Translations under genes and position numbers: made by a program | Shown here: one piece after another, positions 12,251 through 20,718 of the stretch | Layout of the letters: every line of letters starts with the position of its first letter | Numbering within the stretch: position 1 is the stretch's first letter | From: Rhizomicrobium sp. | Lineage (GTDB): Bacteria > Pseudomonadota > Alphaproteobacteria > Micropepsales > Micropepsaceae | NCBI GenBank assembly: GCA_037200985.1 | Contig: JBBCGJ010000001.1 | Coordinates: 844,756-908,755, forward strand | DNA: 64,000 nt | Reading direction: 5' to 3' | The notes under the pieces: generated by a model | What the model was told of the DNA's origin: nothing | The model's input: the letters and a program-made list of their open reading frames with translations, nothing else | Database searches by the model: none

Positions 12251-13206
12251 GCCGCACCCGCCTTGCGCCTTGCGTCATGCGTGGTAATGGCGCGGAACAC
12301 CTCGTCGAGGCGCCCGGCCTCGGCATACAGTTCCTTCACGTCCCAATTCTCGCGCACGGCGAGCGCGCTGACGTCCTCGATGGGAAGCGTGCCGATCTTC
12401 GGGAAAGCGGTGATCTGCGCCGCGCCGTCGCGCGCGGCAGTCGTCTCCACGGCGGACACCGAGGCAAGCGCCTTCAGCTTGGCGGCCGCGGCTTCGCGCT
12501 GCACCGCGGGCAGGGTCAGCGTCACCGCGTTGTGATAGCGCGAGCGCGCCAGCAATTCGGCCGGCGTGCCGTCGGCGACGATCCGGCCGCGGTCGATGAT
12601 CACCGCGCGGGTGCAGATCGCCTCGACCTCTTCGAGCAGATGGGTCGAGACGATGATGGCCTTCTCCTGGGCCATGCCGCGGATCAGCGTGCGCACCGCA
12701 TGCTTCTGGTTGGGGTCCAGGCCGTCGGTCGGCTCGTCCATGATGAGCACCGGCGGATCGTGCAGGATCGCCTGCGCCAGTCCGACGCGGCGCTTGAAAC
12801 CCTTCGACAGCGTCTCGATCGGCTGGTCGAGCACGCCTTCGAGCTCGGTCTTGGCGACCGAGGCGGCGACCCGGGCCTTGCCCTCGGCACCCTTGAAGCC
12901 GCGAATCTCGGCGATGAAGGTCAGGAACTGCCGGGCCGTCATGTCGCCATAGGCGGGGGCGCCTTCCGGCAGGTAGCCGATGCAGGCCTGGGCGGCGAGC
13001 GCATCGCTCTCCACGTCATGGCCGCAGATGCTGACGCGGCCGCCATCCGGCGCGAGAAAGCCGGTGATCATCTTCATCGTGGTGGATTTGCCGGCGCCGT
13101 TCGGTCCCAGGAAGCCCAGAACCTCCCCCTTGGCGACTGTCAAAGACAGGCCCGCGACGGCGGTATAGGGGCCGAAGCGCTTGGTCAGTCCCTCGATCTC
13201 GATCAT
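12247..13206 (-). CDS. ABC transporter ATP-binding protein, GldA-like
   Basis: ATPase of 319 aa. It has Walker A GPNGAGKSTTMKMI (about residues 34-47), Q-loop region IGYLPEGAPAYGDMT, signature LSKGFKRRVGLAQA, Walker B VLIMDEPTDGLD and the switch His in ISTHLLEEVE. A C-terminal extension of about 90 residues follows the nucleotide-binding domain, as in GldA/NatA-type drivers of ABC-2 permeases. It is first in the five-gene minus-strand unit ATPase-permease-GldG-DUF4340-Rieske. The family usually exports or remodels; the substrate is unknown. Confidence 0.94.
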   Translation of the reverse strand: MIEIEGLTKRFGPYTAVAGLSLTVAKGEVLGFLGPNGAGKSTTMKMITGFLAPDGGRVSICGHDVESDALAAQACIGYLPEGAPAYGDMTARQFLTFIAEIRGFKGAEGKARVAASVAKTELEGVLDQPIETLSKGFKRRVGLAQAILHDPPVLIMDEPTDGLDPNQKHAVRTLIRGMAQEKAIIVSTHLLEEVEAICTRAVIIDRGRIVADGTPAELLARSRYHNAVTLTLPAVQREAAAAKLKALASVSAVETTAARDGAAQITAFPKIGTLPIEDVSALAVRENWDVKELYAEAGRLDEVFRAITTHDARRKAGAA

Positions 13207-13304
13207 GGCGCCCGACTGCGGAAATCGAGGGTTTGCTTAGAGAAATTGCCCCCCGGCCGCAAGTTGCGCGGCGCTTAAACTTCGGTCACCGCCGACACGG
13301 CTTC

Positions 13305-13333
13305 TTGACTTGGTTGATCGTTCAATCAAGTAT
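13305..13333 (+). promoter_or_regulatory. probable promoter and autoregulatory operator of the TetR gene
   Basis: A 22-bp near-perfect palindrome at 13309-13330 has arms CTTGgTTGA and TCAAtCAAG flanking a CG centre; only the spacer positions break symmetry. It overlaps a possible -35 TTGACT (13305-13310) with a 17-base gap to AAGTAT (13328-13333). The ATG follows at 13339, so the transcript could be nearly leaderless. TetR regulators commonly bind such sites in their own promoters (inference). Confidence 0.65.
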
Positions 13334-13338
13334 TCAGC

Positions 13339-13944
13339 ATGGCTGAGGACACCAAGGACAGGCTTTGGATGACCGCGATGCGCCTGTTCGCCGAGAAGGG
13401 CTACGAGTCGACCTCCGTCGCCGACATCCTGCGCGGCGCGGGCGCCAACAGCGGCAGCCTCTATCATTTCTTCCCGACCAAGCAGGACCTGCTGATCGAG
13501 GTGCTGAAGCGCTATCGCGACGGCATCGGGCCGATGCTGCTGGCGCCGGCCTGGGACGGCGTCGCCGATCCGATCGAGAAGGTGTTCGCGTTGCTGGCGC
13601 GCTATCGCCAGGCGCTGGCCGACAGCGACTGCGTCTATGGCTGCCCCATCGGCAATCTCGCACTCGAAATCCATGAGCCCGATCCGCCGGTGCGCGACCT
13701 GCTGGCGGTGAATTTCGACGGTTGGGTCGATGCCATCGAAACATGCTTCGTCGAGGCCGGCGACCGGCTGCCGCGCGACCTCGACTGCCGCGCGCTCGCG
13801 ATCTTCACGCTGACCACGATGGAGGGCGGCGTGATGCAGTCGCGCACCCACCGCAGTCTCGCCCCCTTCGACCGCTCGGTGGCGATGCTTCGGGACTACG
13901 TCGCGCGCCTGGAAAAATCCGCAGGGGAGGAAAAACGGACATGA
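13339..13944 (+). CDS. TetR/AcrR family transcriptional regulator
   Basis: Repressor of 201 aa. The N-terminal TetR HTH is clear: RLFAEKGYESTSVADILRGAGANSGSLYHFFPTKQDL in segments around residues 15-50, with the recognition helix near SGSLYHFF. The C-terminal ligand domain carries YGCPIGNLALE and TTMEGGVMQSRTHRS, seen in the YcdC/LmrA-like group. It is divergent from the Gld-like operon and overlaps the SRPBCC gene by 4 bases (ATGA), so it probably controls itself and the downstream plus-strand genes. Confidence 0.93.
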   Translation: MAEDTKDRLWMTAMRLFAEKGYESTSVADILRGAGANSGSLYHFFPTKQDLLIEVLKRYRDGIGPMLLAPAWDGVADPIEKVFALLARYRQALADSDCVYGCPIGNLALEIHEPDPPVRDLLAVNFDGWVDAIETCFVEAGDRLPRDLDCRALAIFTLTTMEGGVMQSRTHRSLAPFDRSVAMLRDYVARLEKSAGEEKRT

Positions 13945-14489
13945 GACGGCTACTGGGAATTGCGGTAATGGCCGGGCTGCTGGCGGCGCCGGCCGTTGCA
14001 AGCGTGAAGGACGATTCCTACAACGACGCGTCCGGCGCGCGCGTGCTGCGCGAATGGATCGTCGTCGGCGCGCCGGTCGACGCGGTGTGGAAGGCGTTCA
14101 CGACGGATGACGCCTTCTCGAAATGGGCGGTTCCCGTCGTGCACATCACGCCCGGCAATGGCGGATTGATCGAATTCGGCCTTGAGCCGAATTCCAAGAT
14201 CGGCGATCCCGGCAATGTGCGCAACCGCATCGACGTCTTCCTGCCCGACGAATTGCTGGTTTTCCACAACGAGTCCGTCCCCGCCGGCGGCCCCTTCGAT
14301 CCGGCGATCTTCGCCACGGTGCGCACGCTCCTGCGCTTCGAGGACGCCGGGTCGGGAACGACCCGCGTGACGGAGATGGTCGTCGGTTTCGGCACGGGCG
14401 CGCTTTACGACCAGCTCTACGATCATCTGCGCGGCGGCAACGCGGAATATCTCGCGACGCTCCAGTCCTATTTCGGCAAGAGGCCTTAA
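13941..14489 (+). CDS. secreted SRPBCC (START-like) family protein
   Basis: Protein of 182 aa with an N-terminal signal peptide (MRRLLGIAVMAGLLAAPAVAS, cleavage about residue 20), followed by an SRPBCC fold. The family-type opening REWIVVGAPVDAVWKAFTTD leads to KWAVPVVHI, and the final helix is YDQLYDHLRGGNAEYLATLQ. Such domains bind hydrophobic ligands. The start ATG overlaps the TetR stop codon. Export is unusual for this fold, which is mostly cytosolic, so a periplasmic ligand-binding role is inferred. The longer frame starting upstream inside the TetR gene is not used. Confidence 0.85.
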   Translation: MRRLLGIAVMAGLLAAPAVASVKDDSYNDASGARVLREWIVVGAPVDAVWKAFTTDDAFSKWAVPVVHITPGNGGLIEFGLEPNSKIGDPGNVRNRIDVFLPDELLVFHNESVPAGGPFDPAIFATVRTLLRFEDAGSGTTRVTEMVVGFGTGALYDQLYDHLRGGNAEYLATLQSYFGKRP

Positions 14490-14501
14490 AGGGGGGACAA
14501 C

Positions 14502-14864
14502 ATGTTCGACACGAAATCGCTTTGGACCGCGACCGCCATCGGCACGGTGCTGCAGCTCGTCATGGTGATCGCCGGTCACTTCGATCCTTTCGTTGCCAAC
14601 AACGTGTTCCTGCTCGGCGGCATGGGGATCTCGGCCTTTGCCGGTCTGCTGTGTGGTCGCGGCGCGGGCGGCTATGCCGGCGCGGCGCTGGCGGGCGCCG
14701 TCGCGGGTGGCGTGTGCGCGCTCATCGGCATCGCCGTTTCCGTGGGCCTCGGTGACACGTTGGCGATGATCTTGGTCGTCGGCACGGCGAGTTCCTCCGT
14801 CACCGGCGCCGTTGGCGGTGTCATCGGGCGGGCGGTCATGGGAACCCGCGTCGCGGCTGCGTAA
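14502..14864 (+). CDS. small glycine-rich membrane protein, paralogue A
   Basis: Hypothetical protein of 120 aa with about four hydrophobic helices. It opens MFDTKSLWTATAIGTVLQ and carries Gly/Ala-rich stretches such as GYAGAALAGAVAGG and VTGAVGGVIGRAVMG. It is clearly paralogous to the next gene (shared MFD-K start, a LCGRGAGGYA / FYGRDYARGYA block, AGG...LIG, and TGAVGG). A GGGGGGAC-type ribosome site precedes the ATG. It follows the SRPBCC gene by 12 bases, so it is likely in the TetR-controlled operon. No function is recognised. Confidence 0.75.
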   Translation: MFDTKSLWTATAIGTVLQLVMVIAGHFDPFVANNVFLLGGMGISAFAGLLCGRGAGGYAGAALAGAVAGGVCALIGIAVSVGLGDTLAMILVVGTASSSVTGAVGGVIGRAVMGTRVAAA

Positions 14865-14927
14865 GCGCGCCGTCGATCCGCCACGATTGCCGCCTAGAGA
14901 CGAATCGAATTCCAAGGCGGAGCGGAT

Positions 14928-15293
14928 GTGTTCGACGGCAAGCTTGTGCAACGCGCGGCGATCACCGGCATCGCGCTCCAGGTGACGATGGTGGTCGTCG
15001 CGCATTACAGCCTCTGGCTGCGCGTCAACGTCTCGGAATTCGCCGGCATGATGATCGCGGGCCTGGCCGGGCTGTTCTACGGCCGCGATTATGCGCGCGG
15101 CTATGCCAGGGGCGCGCTCGGTGGCGCCATTGCCGGCGGCACCAGCGGCCTCATCGGCGTCGCGGCCGCGAACATCCTGGGCGACGCGGCGCTCATCGTG
15201 CTTCCCATCGGGACGGCCGTTACCGCGCTGACCGGCGCCGTCGGCGGCCTGTTCGGCCAGATGGATGCGAACATCCGCAACCTGAATGCCTGA
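14928..15293 (+). CDS. small glycine-rich membrane protein, paralogue B
   Basis: Hypothetical protein of 121 aa, tandem paralogue of the preceding gene. The start is GTG at 14928 because this gives MFDGKLVQRAAITGIALQ, aligning with paralogue A; GGCGGAGCGGAT lies upstream. About four TM segments are predicted, with the Gly/Ala-rich blocks GYARGALGGAIAGGTSG and LTGAVGGLFGQMD. The C-terminus is polar (ANIRNLNA). Function is unknown; duplication suggests a homo- or heteromeric membrane component. Confidence 0.75.
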   Translation: MFDGKLVQRAAITGIALQVTMVVVAHYSLWLRVNVSEFAGMMIAGLAGLFYGRDYARGYARGALGGAIAGGTSGLIGVAAANILGDAALIVLPIGTAVTALTGAVGGLFGQMDANIRNLNA

Positions 15294-15359
15294 GGCGCCG
15301 AGGCTGGCGCCGGTGCGGCGGCCTGCTAGGCTTGGGCCGAGACACGCCGGGAGCGGCCC

Positions 15360-16016
15360 ATGGGAAATTTCGTGCAGGCGACGGACGCGGTGATCGCCTA
15401 TCTGAGCGAGGTCGGCGCGCGCGAGACGCCAGCGCAGATCCGCTGCCGCGAGGAGACCCAGAAGCACCCCGCCGCGATCATGCAGATCGCGCCGGAGCAG
15501 GGCGCTTTCCTCCAGGTCCTCGCCAAGCTGATCGGCGCGCGGCGCTATCTCGAGGTCGGCGTCTTCACCGGTTACAGCGCGCTCAGCGTCGCATTGGCGC
15601 TCCCGAAGGACGGCCGGGTCGTGGCCCTGGACGTCAACAAGGAGTTCACCGACCTGGCGCGCGGTTACTGGAAGGAGGCCGGCGTCGACGCCAAGATCGA
15701 TCTTCGGCTCGGGCCAGCCGTCCCGGCAATGGACGCGATGATCGCCGAGGGCGAGGGCCCGTTCGATTTCGTCTTCATCGACGCCGACAAGCCGGCCTAT
15801 GACGCCTATTACGAGCGCGCCCTCACGCTGGTGCGGCCGGGCGGGCTGATCGCGCTGGACAATGCACTGTTGTTCGGCATGGTCGCCGACAAGTCGAATA
15901 CCTCCGAGATGCCGACCGCACTGCGCGCCCTGAACGCCAAGATCCAGGCCGATCCCAGAGTGGACATGGCGCTCGCCACGGTCGGCGACGGCGTGATGCT
16001 GGCCGTGAAACGCTAA
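15360..16016 (+). CDS. SAM-dependent O-methyltransferase
   Basis: Protein of 218 aa of the catechol/caffeoyl-CoA O-methyltransferase (Methyltransf_3) family. Motif I is YLEVGVFTGYSAL (about residues 62-74), the metal/SAM acidic motif is FDFVFIDADKPAYDAYYERA (about 135-155), and the metal-binding LIALDNALLFG follows (about 161-171). Length is normal for the bacterial group (about 220 aa). The substrate is unknown; members methylate catechols and other phenolics with a divalent metal. It lies 66 bp after the paralogue pair and may be its own unit. Confidence 0.92.
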   Translation: MGNFVQATDAVIAYLSEVGARETPAQIRCREETQKHPAAIMQIAPEQGAFLQVLAKLIGARRYLEVGVFTGYSALSVALALPKDGRVVALDVNKEFTDLARGYWKEAGVDAKIDLRLGPAVPAMDAMIAEGEGPFDFVFIDADKPAYDAYYERALTLVRPGGLIALDNALLFGMVADKSNTSEMPTALRALNAKIQADPRVDMALATVGDGVMLAVKR

Positions 16017-16060
16017 TTTCGGTCTTGCGACAACTTCGTGACGGGACCACACTCCACGGG

Positions 16061-16474
16061 ATGGCGGAAGAACCCATAGCATTCGTCCGTGCAGGCCATG
16101 CGCCGGCCGCACGGACGGGTTACCAGGGCGGGCAGGGCAGAGCGCCGGCCGCTTCCGGCGCGACCCTTGCGCAAGTTCGCTTCGACCGCGCTGAGCTCAA
16201 TCGCATCCTGGTCCTCTACGGCCGCATGGTGGCCGCGGGCGAATGGCGCGATTACGCCATCGATTTCCGCGACGAGGTCGCGGTGTTCTCGATCTACCGG
16301 CGCACCTCGGAGATGCCGCTGTTCCGGGTGGAGAAGCGGCCCAAGCTGCGCGAGAAGCAGGGGATGTATGCGGTGATCGCCGCGACGGGCCACATTCTCA
16401 AGCGCGGCCACGACCTCGCCGCCGTCCTGCGCGTCTTCGACAAGAAGCTGATCAAGGCCCTGGCGAGCGAATAG
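16061..16474 (+). CDS. DUF2794 domain-containing protein
   Basis: Conserved alphaproteobacterial protein of 137 aa. The DUF2794 core covers about residues 45-135: RFDRAELNRILVLYGRMVAAG, FRDEVAVFSIYRRTSE, MPLFRVEKRP and MYAVIAATGHILKRGHDL. Function is unknown. The start at 16061 (MAEEPIAF) is preferred to an upstream in-frame ATG at 16025 that would add 12 atypical residues close to the previous stop. It is followed by a strong hairpin terminator. Confidence 0.9.
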   Translation: MAEEPIAFVRAGHAPAARTGYQGGQGRAPAASGATLAQVRFDRAELNRILVLYGRMVAAGEWRDYAIDFRDEVAVFSIYRRTSEMPLFRVEKRPKLREKQGMYAVIAATGHILKRGHDLAAVLRVFDKKLIKALASE

Positions 16475-16492
16475 CGGCGCCTCCAACAAAAA

Positions 16493-16516
16493 AGCCCCGG
16501 TGTTTCCACCGGGGCT
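16493..16516. terminator. bidirectional intrinsic terminator
   Basis: Perfect 10-bp stem AGCCCCGGTG / CACCGGGGCT around the loop TTTC. An A-rich string (AACAAAAA) precedes it and CTTGTT follows, so it can work for both converging genes, DUF2794 on plus and the Bax inhibitor-1 gene on minus. Confidence 0.88.
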
Positions 16517-16541
16517 CTTGTTCGTTGCGAGGGGTCCGCGC

Positions 16542-17288
16542 TCAGCGGCGGCCGTTGCCCATCAGCCTCAGGATCATCAGGAACAGGTTGATGAAGTCCA
16601 GGTAGAGTTTGAGCGCGCCGTAGATAGCCTTCTTGCCGGCGGTTGCCGCATCGTCGGACTCCGCATAGGCGTTCTTGATCCACTGCGTGTCGTAGGCGGT
16701 CAGACCGGTGAACACCAGCACGCCGATCACCGAGATCACGAAACTCACCATGCCCGACTGGAAGAACAGGTTCACAACGGAGGCGATCACGACGCCGATC
16801 AGGCCCATGAACAGGAACGAGCCGAAGCCGGTGAGATCGGTCTTTGTCGTATAGCCCCACAGGCTCATGGCGCCGAAGGTCGCCGCAGTCACGAAGAACG
16901 CCTGCGCCACGTCCGCGCCGGTATAGACGAGCACGATGGGCGCCAGCGCAATGCCGTTGATGCCGGCATAGAGCCAGAACGTGGTCTGTGCCGTAGCCAG
17001 GCTCATCGTGGTGATGCGGAACGAGAGGAAGAACACCAGCCCGATCGGCGCGATCAGCGCGACCCAGCCGAGCGGCGACAGGCCGACGCGGCCGGTCTGC
17101 GCGTTGAGCGCGAAGAACAGGTCTCGGATCGCCGGCACCTCGGCCACGGCGAAGGCCGTCGCGCCGGTGAGCAGCAGGCCCACCAGCATGTAGTTGTAGA
17201 CGCGCAGCATATAGGTGCGCAGGCCGCTATCGATCAGGCCGGCGGTGGCCGTCTGGCCGCGCAACACCCGATTGTCGAAGTCCGCCAT
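16542..17288 (-). CDS. Bax inhibitor-1/YccA family membrane protein
   Basis: Protein of 248 aa with seven TM helices. The N-terminus MADFDNRVLRGQ leads to YMLRVYNYMLVGLLLTG. Family signatures include GINGIALAPIVLVYTGADVA, FLFMGLIGVVIASVVN and the C-terminal YDTQWIKNAY followed by GALKLYLDFINLFLMILRLM, which carries the conserved acidic residues proposed to gate Ca2+/H+ leak in BsYetJ. It is an inner-membrane protein with its own promoter at 17335-17363. AGGAAAGGAA sits about 9 bases before the ATG. Confidence 0.95.
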   Translation of the reverse strand: MADFDNRVLRGQTATAGLIDSGLRTYMLRVYNYMLVGLLLTGATAFAVAEVPAIRDLFFALNAQTGRVGLSPLGWVALIAPIGLVFFLSFRITTMSLATAQTTFWLYAGINGIALAPIVLVYTGADVAQAFFVTAATFGAMSLWGYTTKTDLTGFGSFLFMGLIGVVIASVVNLFFQSGMVSFVISVIGVLVFTGLTAYDTQWIKNAYAESDDAATAGKKAIYGALKLYLDFINLFLMILRLMGNGRR

Positions 17289-17334
17289 GGTGTGAGATTC
17301 CTTTCCTGCCGGTGGTTGGGCCGGCCTACGCTAC

Positions 17335-17363
17335 TATATCGTGTTTCGCGGGCGTCGTATCAA
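17335..17363 (-). promoter_or_regulatory. candidate sigma-70 promoter of the Bax inhibitor-1 gene
   Basis: On the minus strand TTGATA (17358-17363) and GATATA (17335-17340) are separated by exactly 17 bases, giving a leader of about 40 bases to the ATG at 17288. Found by eye only. Confidence 0.45.
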
Positions 17364-17439
17364 GAGGCGTAAGCCCGCGATTTGGCTGCGAAATCGTGAC
17401 ATGCCGGCCCCGGACCATTCGCGGCAGCGGATTCGCCGG

Positions 17440-19971
17440 TCACGGCGCCCGCAGCTGCTCCGCCGGCTTGGCGGCCAGCGCCGCCCAGGCGCCGACCAGC
17501 CCGAACAGCAGCGTCGCCGCGCCGCCGCCCAGCACGGTGATCAGCGCCGCGCCGGCGTCGAAGGTCAGCGCGACACCCAGAACCTGCTCACAGATGAGAT
17601 CGGCCGCGAGCGCGCCGGCGCCGAAGGCGATGACTCCGGTCAGAAGGCCGGTGATGCCGTATTCCACGATATAGACGGTCGCGATCCGCGCCCGCGTCGC
17701 GCCCAGGACCTTGAGCACCGTGGCGTCGTAGAGCCGCCCCCTGCTTCCCGCCGCGATGGCGCCGGCCAGCACCAAGAGGCCCGACAGGATGGTGAGCAGG
17801 CTGGCCGCGCGCACGCCGTCGCTCAATTCCTGGAGCAGCGCGTCGACCTGCGCGATGGCGTCCTTGACCCGCACGGTCGAGATGTTCGGGAACCTATCGG
17901 TTATGGCGCGGTAGAGCGGCTCTTCCTCGGTGGGATCGACGCGCACGGTCGCGAGAAAGGAATGCGGCGCATGGACGATCGGCTCGGGCGTTGTCACGAT
18001 GATGAAATTCTGCCCGCCGGTGGTGAAGTCCACCTTGCGGAAATTCGCGATGGTGTAGGCGATCTCGCGCCCCAGCACGTTGAGCACGATCCTGTCGCCG
18101 AGCTTCAGTCCCATGCCCGGCGCCAGACCGGCGTCGAAGGAGACCAGCGGCGGGCCGGTATAATTCTCCGGCCACCATTTGCCATCGGTGATGATGGTGC
18201 CCTCCGGCGGGGTCGCGGCATAGGTGATGCCGCGGTCGCCGGACACCGCCCATTTCGCCTCGGGCGCGATCTTCGCATCCTTCGCGGCGACGCCGTTCAG
18301 CGAGACGATCCGTCCACGGATCATCGGTGTGCGCTTGTAGTCCTCGGCCGTCCGGAATTTGCGGATCGCGGCGTCGAACCGCGCGGCCTCATCCGGCTGG
18401 ATGTCGATGAAGAAGAAGCTCGGTGCGGTGCCCGGCAGGCGATCCTTCACCTGGGCCGAGATCGTGCGGTCGAGCAGCGTCACGGTGGCGAGCAAGGTGA
18501 GGCCGAGGCCGAGCGCCGTCACCACGCCCGCCGTCGCGGCGCCGGGCCGCGTCAGGTTGGCGAGCGCCAGGCGGATCGCCGGATTGCGCGGCCGGGGCAG
18601 CCTGCGCAGCGTCCAGCGGAACGCGCCCGCGATCAGCCGCAGGACGACAAGGCTCGCCGCCACGCCGCCCAGGAACTCGGCGGCGAATTCCGGCGACGGC
18701 GACAGGACCAGCGCCAGCGCGACCACCAAGGCGCCCGCCACGCCCGCGCCGAGCAGATAGGGCAGGGCGCCGCGCCTATCGGACGGCGCCACGATATCGC
18801 GGAACAGGCTGGCCGGCGCGATCAGGCGCGCGCGCGCGAGCGGCGGCACGGCGCAGGCGATGGCCGAGAGCAATCCGAACGCCGCCGCGAAGGCCAGCGG
18901 CGCCGGATAGAGCGCGAAATGCGCCGGCGCGGGAATGTCGCTGCCGAGGAAATATTCCACCGCGAAAGGAAGGGCGGCGCCCAACATCAGCCCCACGATC
19001 ACGGCGGCGGTCGCGATGGCCATCACCTGGAGGAAGAAGACGAGGAAGATCAGCCCGCCATCGGCGCCGAGCGATTTGAAGATCGCGATCTCGCCGCGCT
19101 TCCTGTCCAGGAATGCGCTCACTGCCTGGCCGGCGCCGACGCCACCGACGGCGAGCGCGGTCAGCCCGACCAGTGTGAGGAACATCGTCACCTGCTCGAC
19201 GAAGCGGCGGATGCCGGGCGCCGCGTCGGAGCGGTCGCGGATGTCCCAGCCGGCGTCGGGAAACGCCTTCGCGGCGTCGCGCTTGAATGCCTTGATGTCG
19301 GCATCGGGCGGCAGCACGACGTGGTAATTGTAGTCGATCAGGCTCCCCAGGGTGACGAGCCCGGTGCGTGCCAGCGCCGCGTCGGAGACGATGATGTGCG
19401 GCCCCAGGCTGAAGCCGCCCGAGATGCGGTCTGGCTCGCTCACCAGGATCGCGGCGAACCGAAAGGTCTGCGTCCCGATCCGCACTAGGCCGCCGGGCGC
19501 GAGGTTCAGCCGGTCGAGCAGCGTCTGCTCGGCCACCGCGCCGCAGATATCGCCATCGCAGGCGAGCGCCTTGTGAAAGTCCCGCGCGGGCGACAGCGTG
19601 ACGCCGCCGAAGAACGGATAGGCGCCGTCCACGGCTTTCAGCTCGACGAGCTGGCGCTCCGCCCCCGCGCCGTTTTTCGGCGCATAAGCCATGCCGCGCA
19701 GCGACACGGTCTGCGATACGCGGCCGCGCGCCGCGAGCCAGGACCGCTCGGCCGTGCTCGCCTCGCGATGGACCAGGTGCACCACGACGTCGCCACCCAG
19801 CAGCGTGCGGCCCTGCTCGGCCAGGCCGGTCAGGAACGCAGCCGACAGCGACTCGACGCCTGCGATGGCGGCGACGCCGAGCACAAGGCAGGCGAAGAAG
19901 ATGCGGAAGCCGGAAAGCCGCAGCCGCATCTCGCGCCGCGCGAAACGCAGGGCGAGGGCGAGGCGGTTCAC
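17440..19971 (-). CDS. ybbP: FtsX-type ABC permease, YbbP-like
   Basis: Large permease of 843 aa with the YbbP architecture: about 10 TM helices, two FtsX domains and two extracytoplasmic regions. It opens VNRLALALRFARREMRLRL, then a TM helix (about 22-42). FtsX segments include LTALAVGGVGAGQAVSAFL plus KRGEIAIFKSLGA, and near the end LLVLAGAIAAGSRGRLYDA with VLKVLGATRARI. The GTG start at 19971 lies 10 bases after the YbbA stop; the longer frame reaching into ybbA is not credible. YbbAP with TesA is a recurrent trio, and here tesA is divergent. Confidence 0.9.
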   Translation of the reverse strand: MNRLALALRFARREMRLRLSGFRIFFACLVLGVAAIAGVESLSAAFLTGLAEQGRTLLGGDVVVHLVHREASTAERSWLAARGRVSQTVSLRGMAYAPKNGAGAERQLVELKAVDGAYPFFGGVTLSPARDFHKALACDGDICGAVAEQTLLDRLNLAPGGLVRIGTQTFRFAAILVSEPDRISGGFSLGPHIIVSDAALARTGLVTLGSLIDYNYHVVLPPDADIKAFKRDAAKAFPDAGWDIRDRSDAAPGIRRFVEQVTMFLTLVGLTALAVGGVGAGQAVSAFLDRKRGEIAIFKSLGADGGLIFLVFFLQVMAIATAAVIVGLMLGAALPFAVEYFLGSDIPAPAHFALYPAPLAFAAAFGLLSAIACAVPPLARARLIAPASLFRDIVAPSDRRGALPYLLGAGVAGALVVALALVLSPSPEFAAEFLGGVAASLVVLRLIAGAFRWTLRRLPRPRNPAIRLALANLTRPGAATAGVVTALGLGLTLLATVTLLDRTISAQVKDRLPGTAPSFFFIDIQPDEAARFDAAIRKFRTAEDYKRTPMIRGRIVSLNGVAAKDAKIAPEAKWAVSGDRGITYAATPPEGTIITDGKWWPENYTGPPLVSFDAGLAPGMGLKLGDRIVLNVLGREIAYTIANFRKVDFTTGGQNFIIVTTPEPIVHAPHSFLATVRVDPTEEEPLYRAITDRFPNISTVRVKDAIAQVDALLQELSDGVRAASLLTILSGLLVLAGAIAAGSRGRLYDATVLKVLGATRARIATVYIVEYGITGLLTGVIAFGAGALAADLICEQVLGVALTFDAGAALITVLGGGAATLLFGLVGAWAALAAKPAEQLRAP

Positions 19972-19981
19972 GCGGTCACCA

Positions 19982-20683
19982 TCATGCCGAACCCGCCGAA
20001 GCATCGTCGGCCACGATGCGGCCATCCTTGAGCCGCACGATCCGTTGGCAGCGCCTGGCGAGGCTCTCCTCATGCGTGACCAGAAACAGCGTCGTGCGCG
20101 CGCGGGCATGCAGTGCGAAGAGGAGATCGGAAATCTCCTTGCCGGTCGCGCCGTCGAGATTGCCGGTCGGCTCGTCGGCGAAGAGCACGGTGGGCCGCGG
20201 CGCGATGGCGCGGGCGAGCGCCACGCGCTGCTGCTCGCCGCCGGACAACTGCCCCGGATAATGTTCGAGTCGCGCGTCGAGGCCGACCGCTTCGAGTTCC
20301 GTCCCGGCGCGGTCGAAGGCGTCGGCGATGCCGGCCAGTTCGAGCGACACAGCGACGTTTTCCAGCGCCGTCATGGTCGGGATCAGGTGGAACGACTGGA
20401 ACACGATGCCGACGCGCCCGCGCCGGAACCGCGCAAGCGCGTCCTCGCCCAGCCGCGTAATGTCGGTACCGGCGACGCTCACCCGCCCCGATGTCGCTGC
20501 TTCCAGTCCCGCCGCCACCATCAGCAGCGACGACTTGCCCGAGCCGGATGGGCCGAGCAGCGCCACCGTCTGGCCCTCCGGCACCGTCAGCGACACGCCG
20601 TTCAGGATGTTCACCGGCCCGGCGACGCTGGACAGCGTCAGCCGCACGTCTTCCAAAACGATGGCGTCTGGGGGATTGTGCAT
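19982..20683 (-). CDS. ybbA: ABC transporter ATP-binding protein, YbbA-like
   Basis: LolD/MacB-type ATPase of 233 aa. It has Walker A GPSGSGKSSLL (about residues 39-49), Q-loop VGIVFQSFHLIPTMTALENV, signature LSGGEQQRVALARA, Walker B VLFADEPTGNLD and H-loop LVTHEESLA. It pairs with the downstream FtsX-type permease, separated by 10 bases. The intergenic space to divergent tesA is about 35 bp and must hold both promoters or a shared one. Confidence 0.94.
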   Translation of the reverse strand: MHNPPDAIVLEDVRLTLSSVAGPVNILNGVSLTVPEGQTVALLGPSGSGKSSLLMVAAGLEAATSGRVSVAGTDITRLGEDALARFRRGRVGIVFQSFHLIPTMTALENVAVSLELAGIADAFDRAGTELEAVGLDARLEHYPGQLSGGEQQRVALARAIAPRPTVLFADEPTGNLDGATGKEISDLLFALHARARTTLFLVTHEESLARRCQRIVRLKDGRIVADDASAGSA

Positions 20684-20718
20684 CGATGACTCGGGCGAGA
20701 CCTTACAGGCGATATGGG

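Noticed and set aside
17341..19488. Long plus-strand open frame opposite the YbbP-like permease
   Set aside because: Low-complexity Arg/Asp/His-rich antisense shadow without any family motif.
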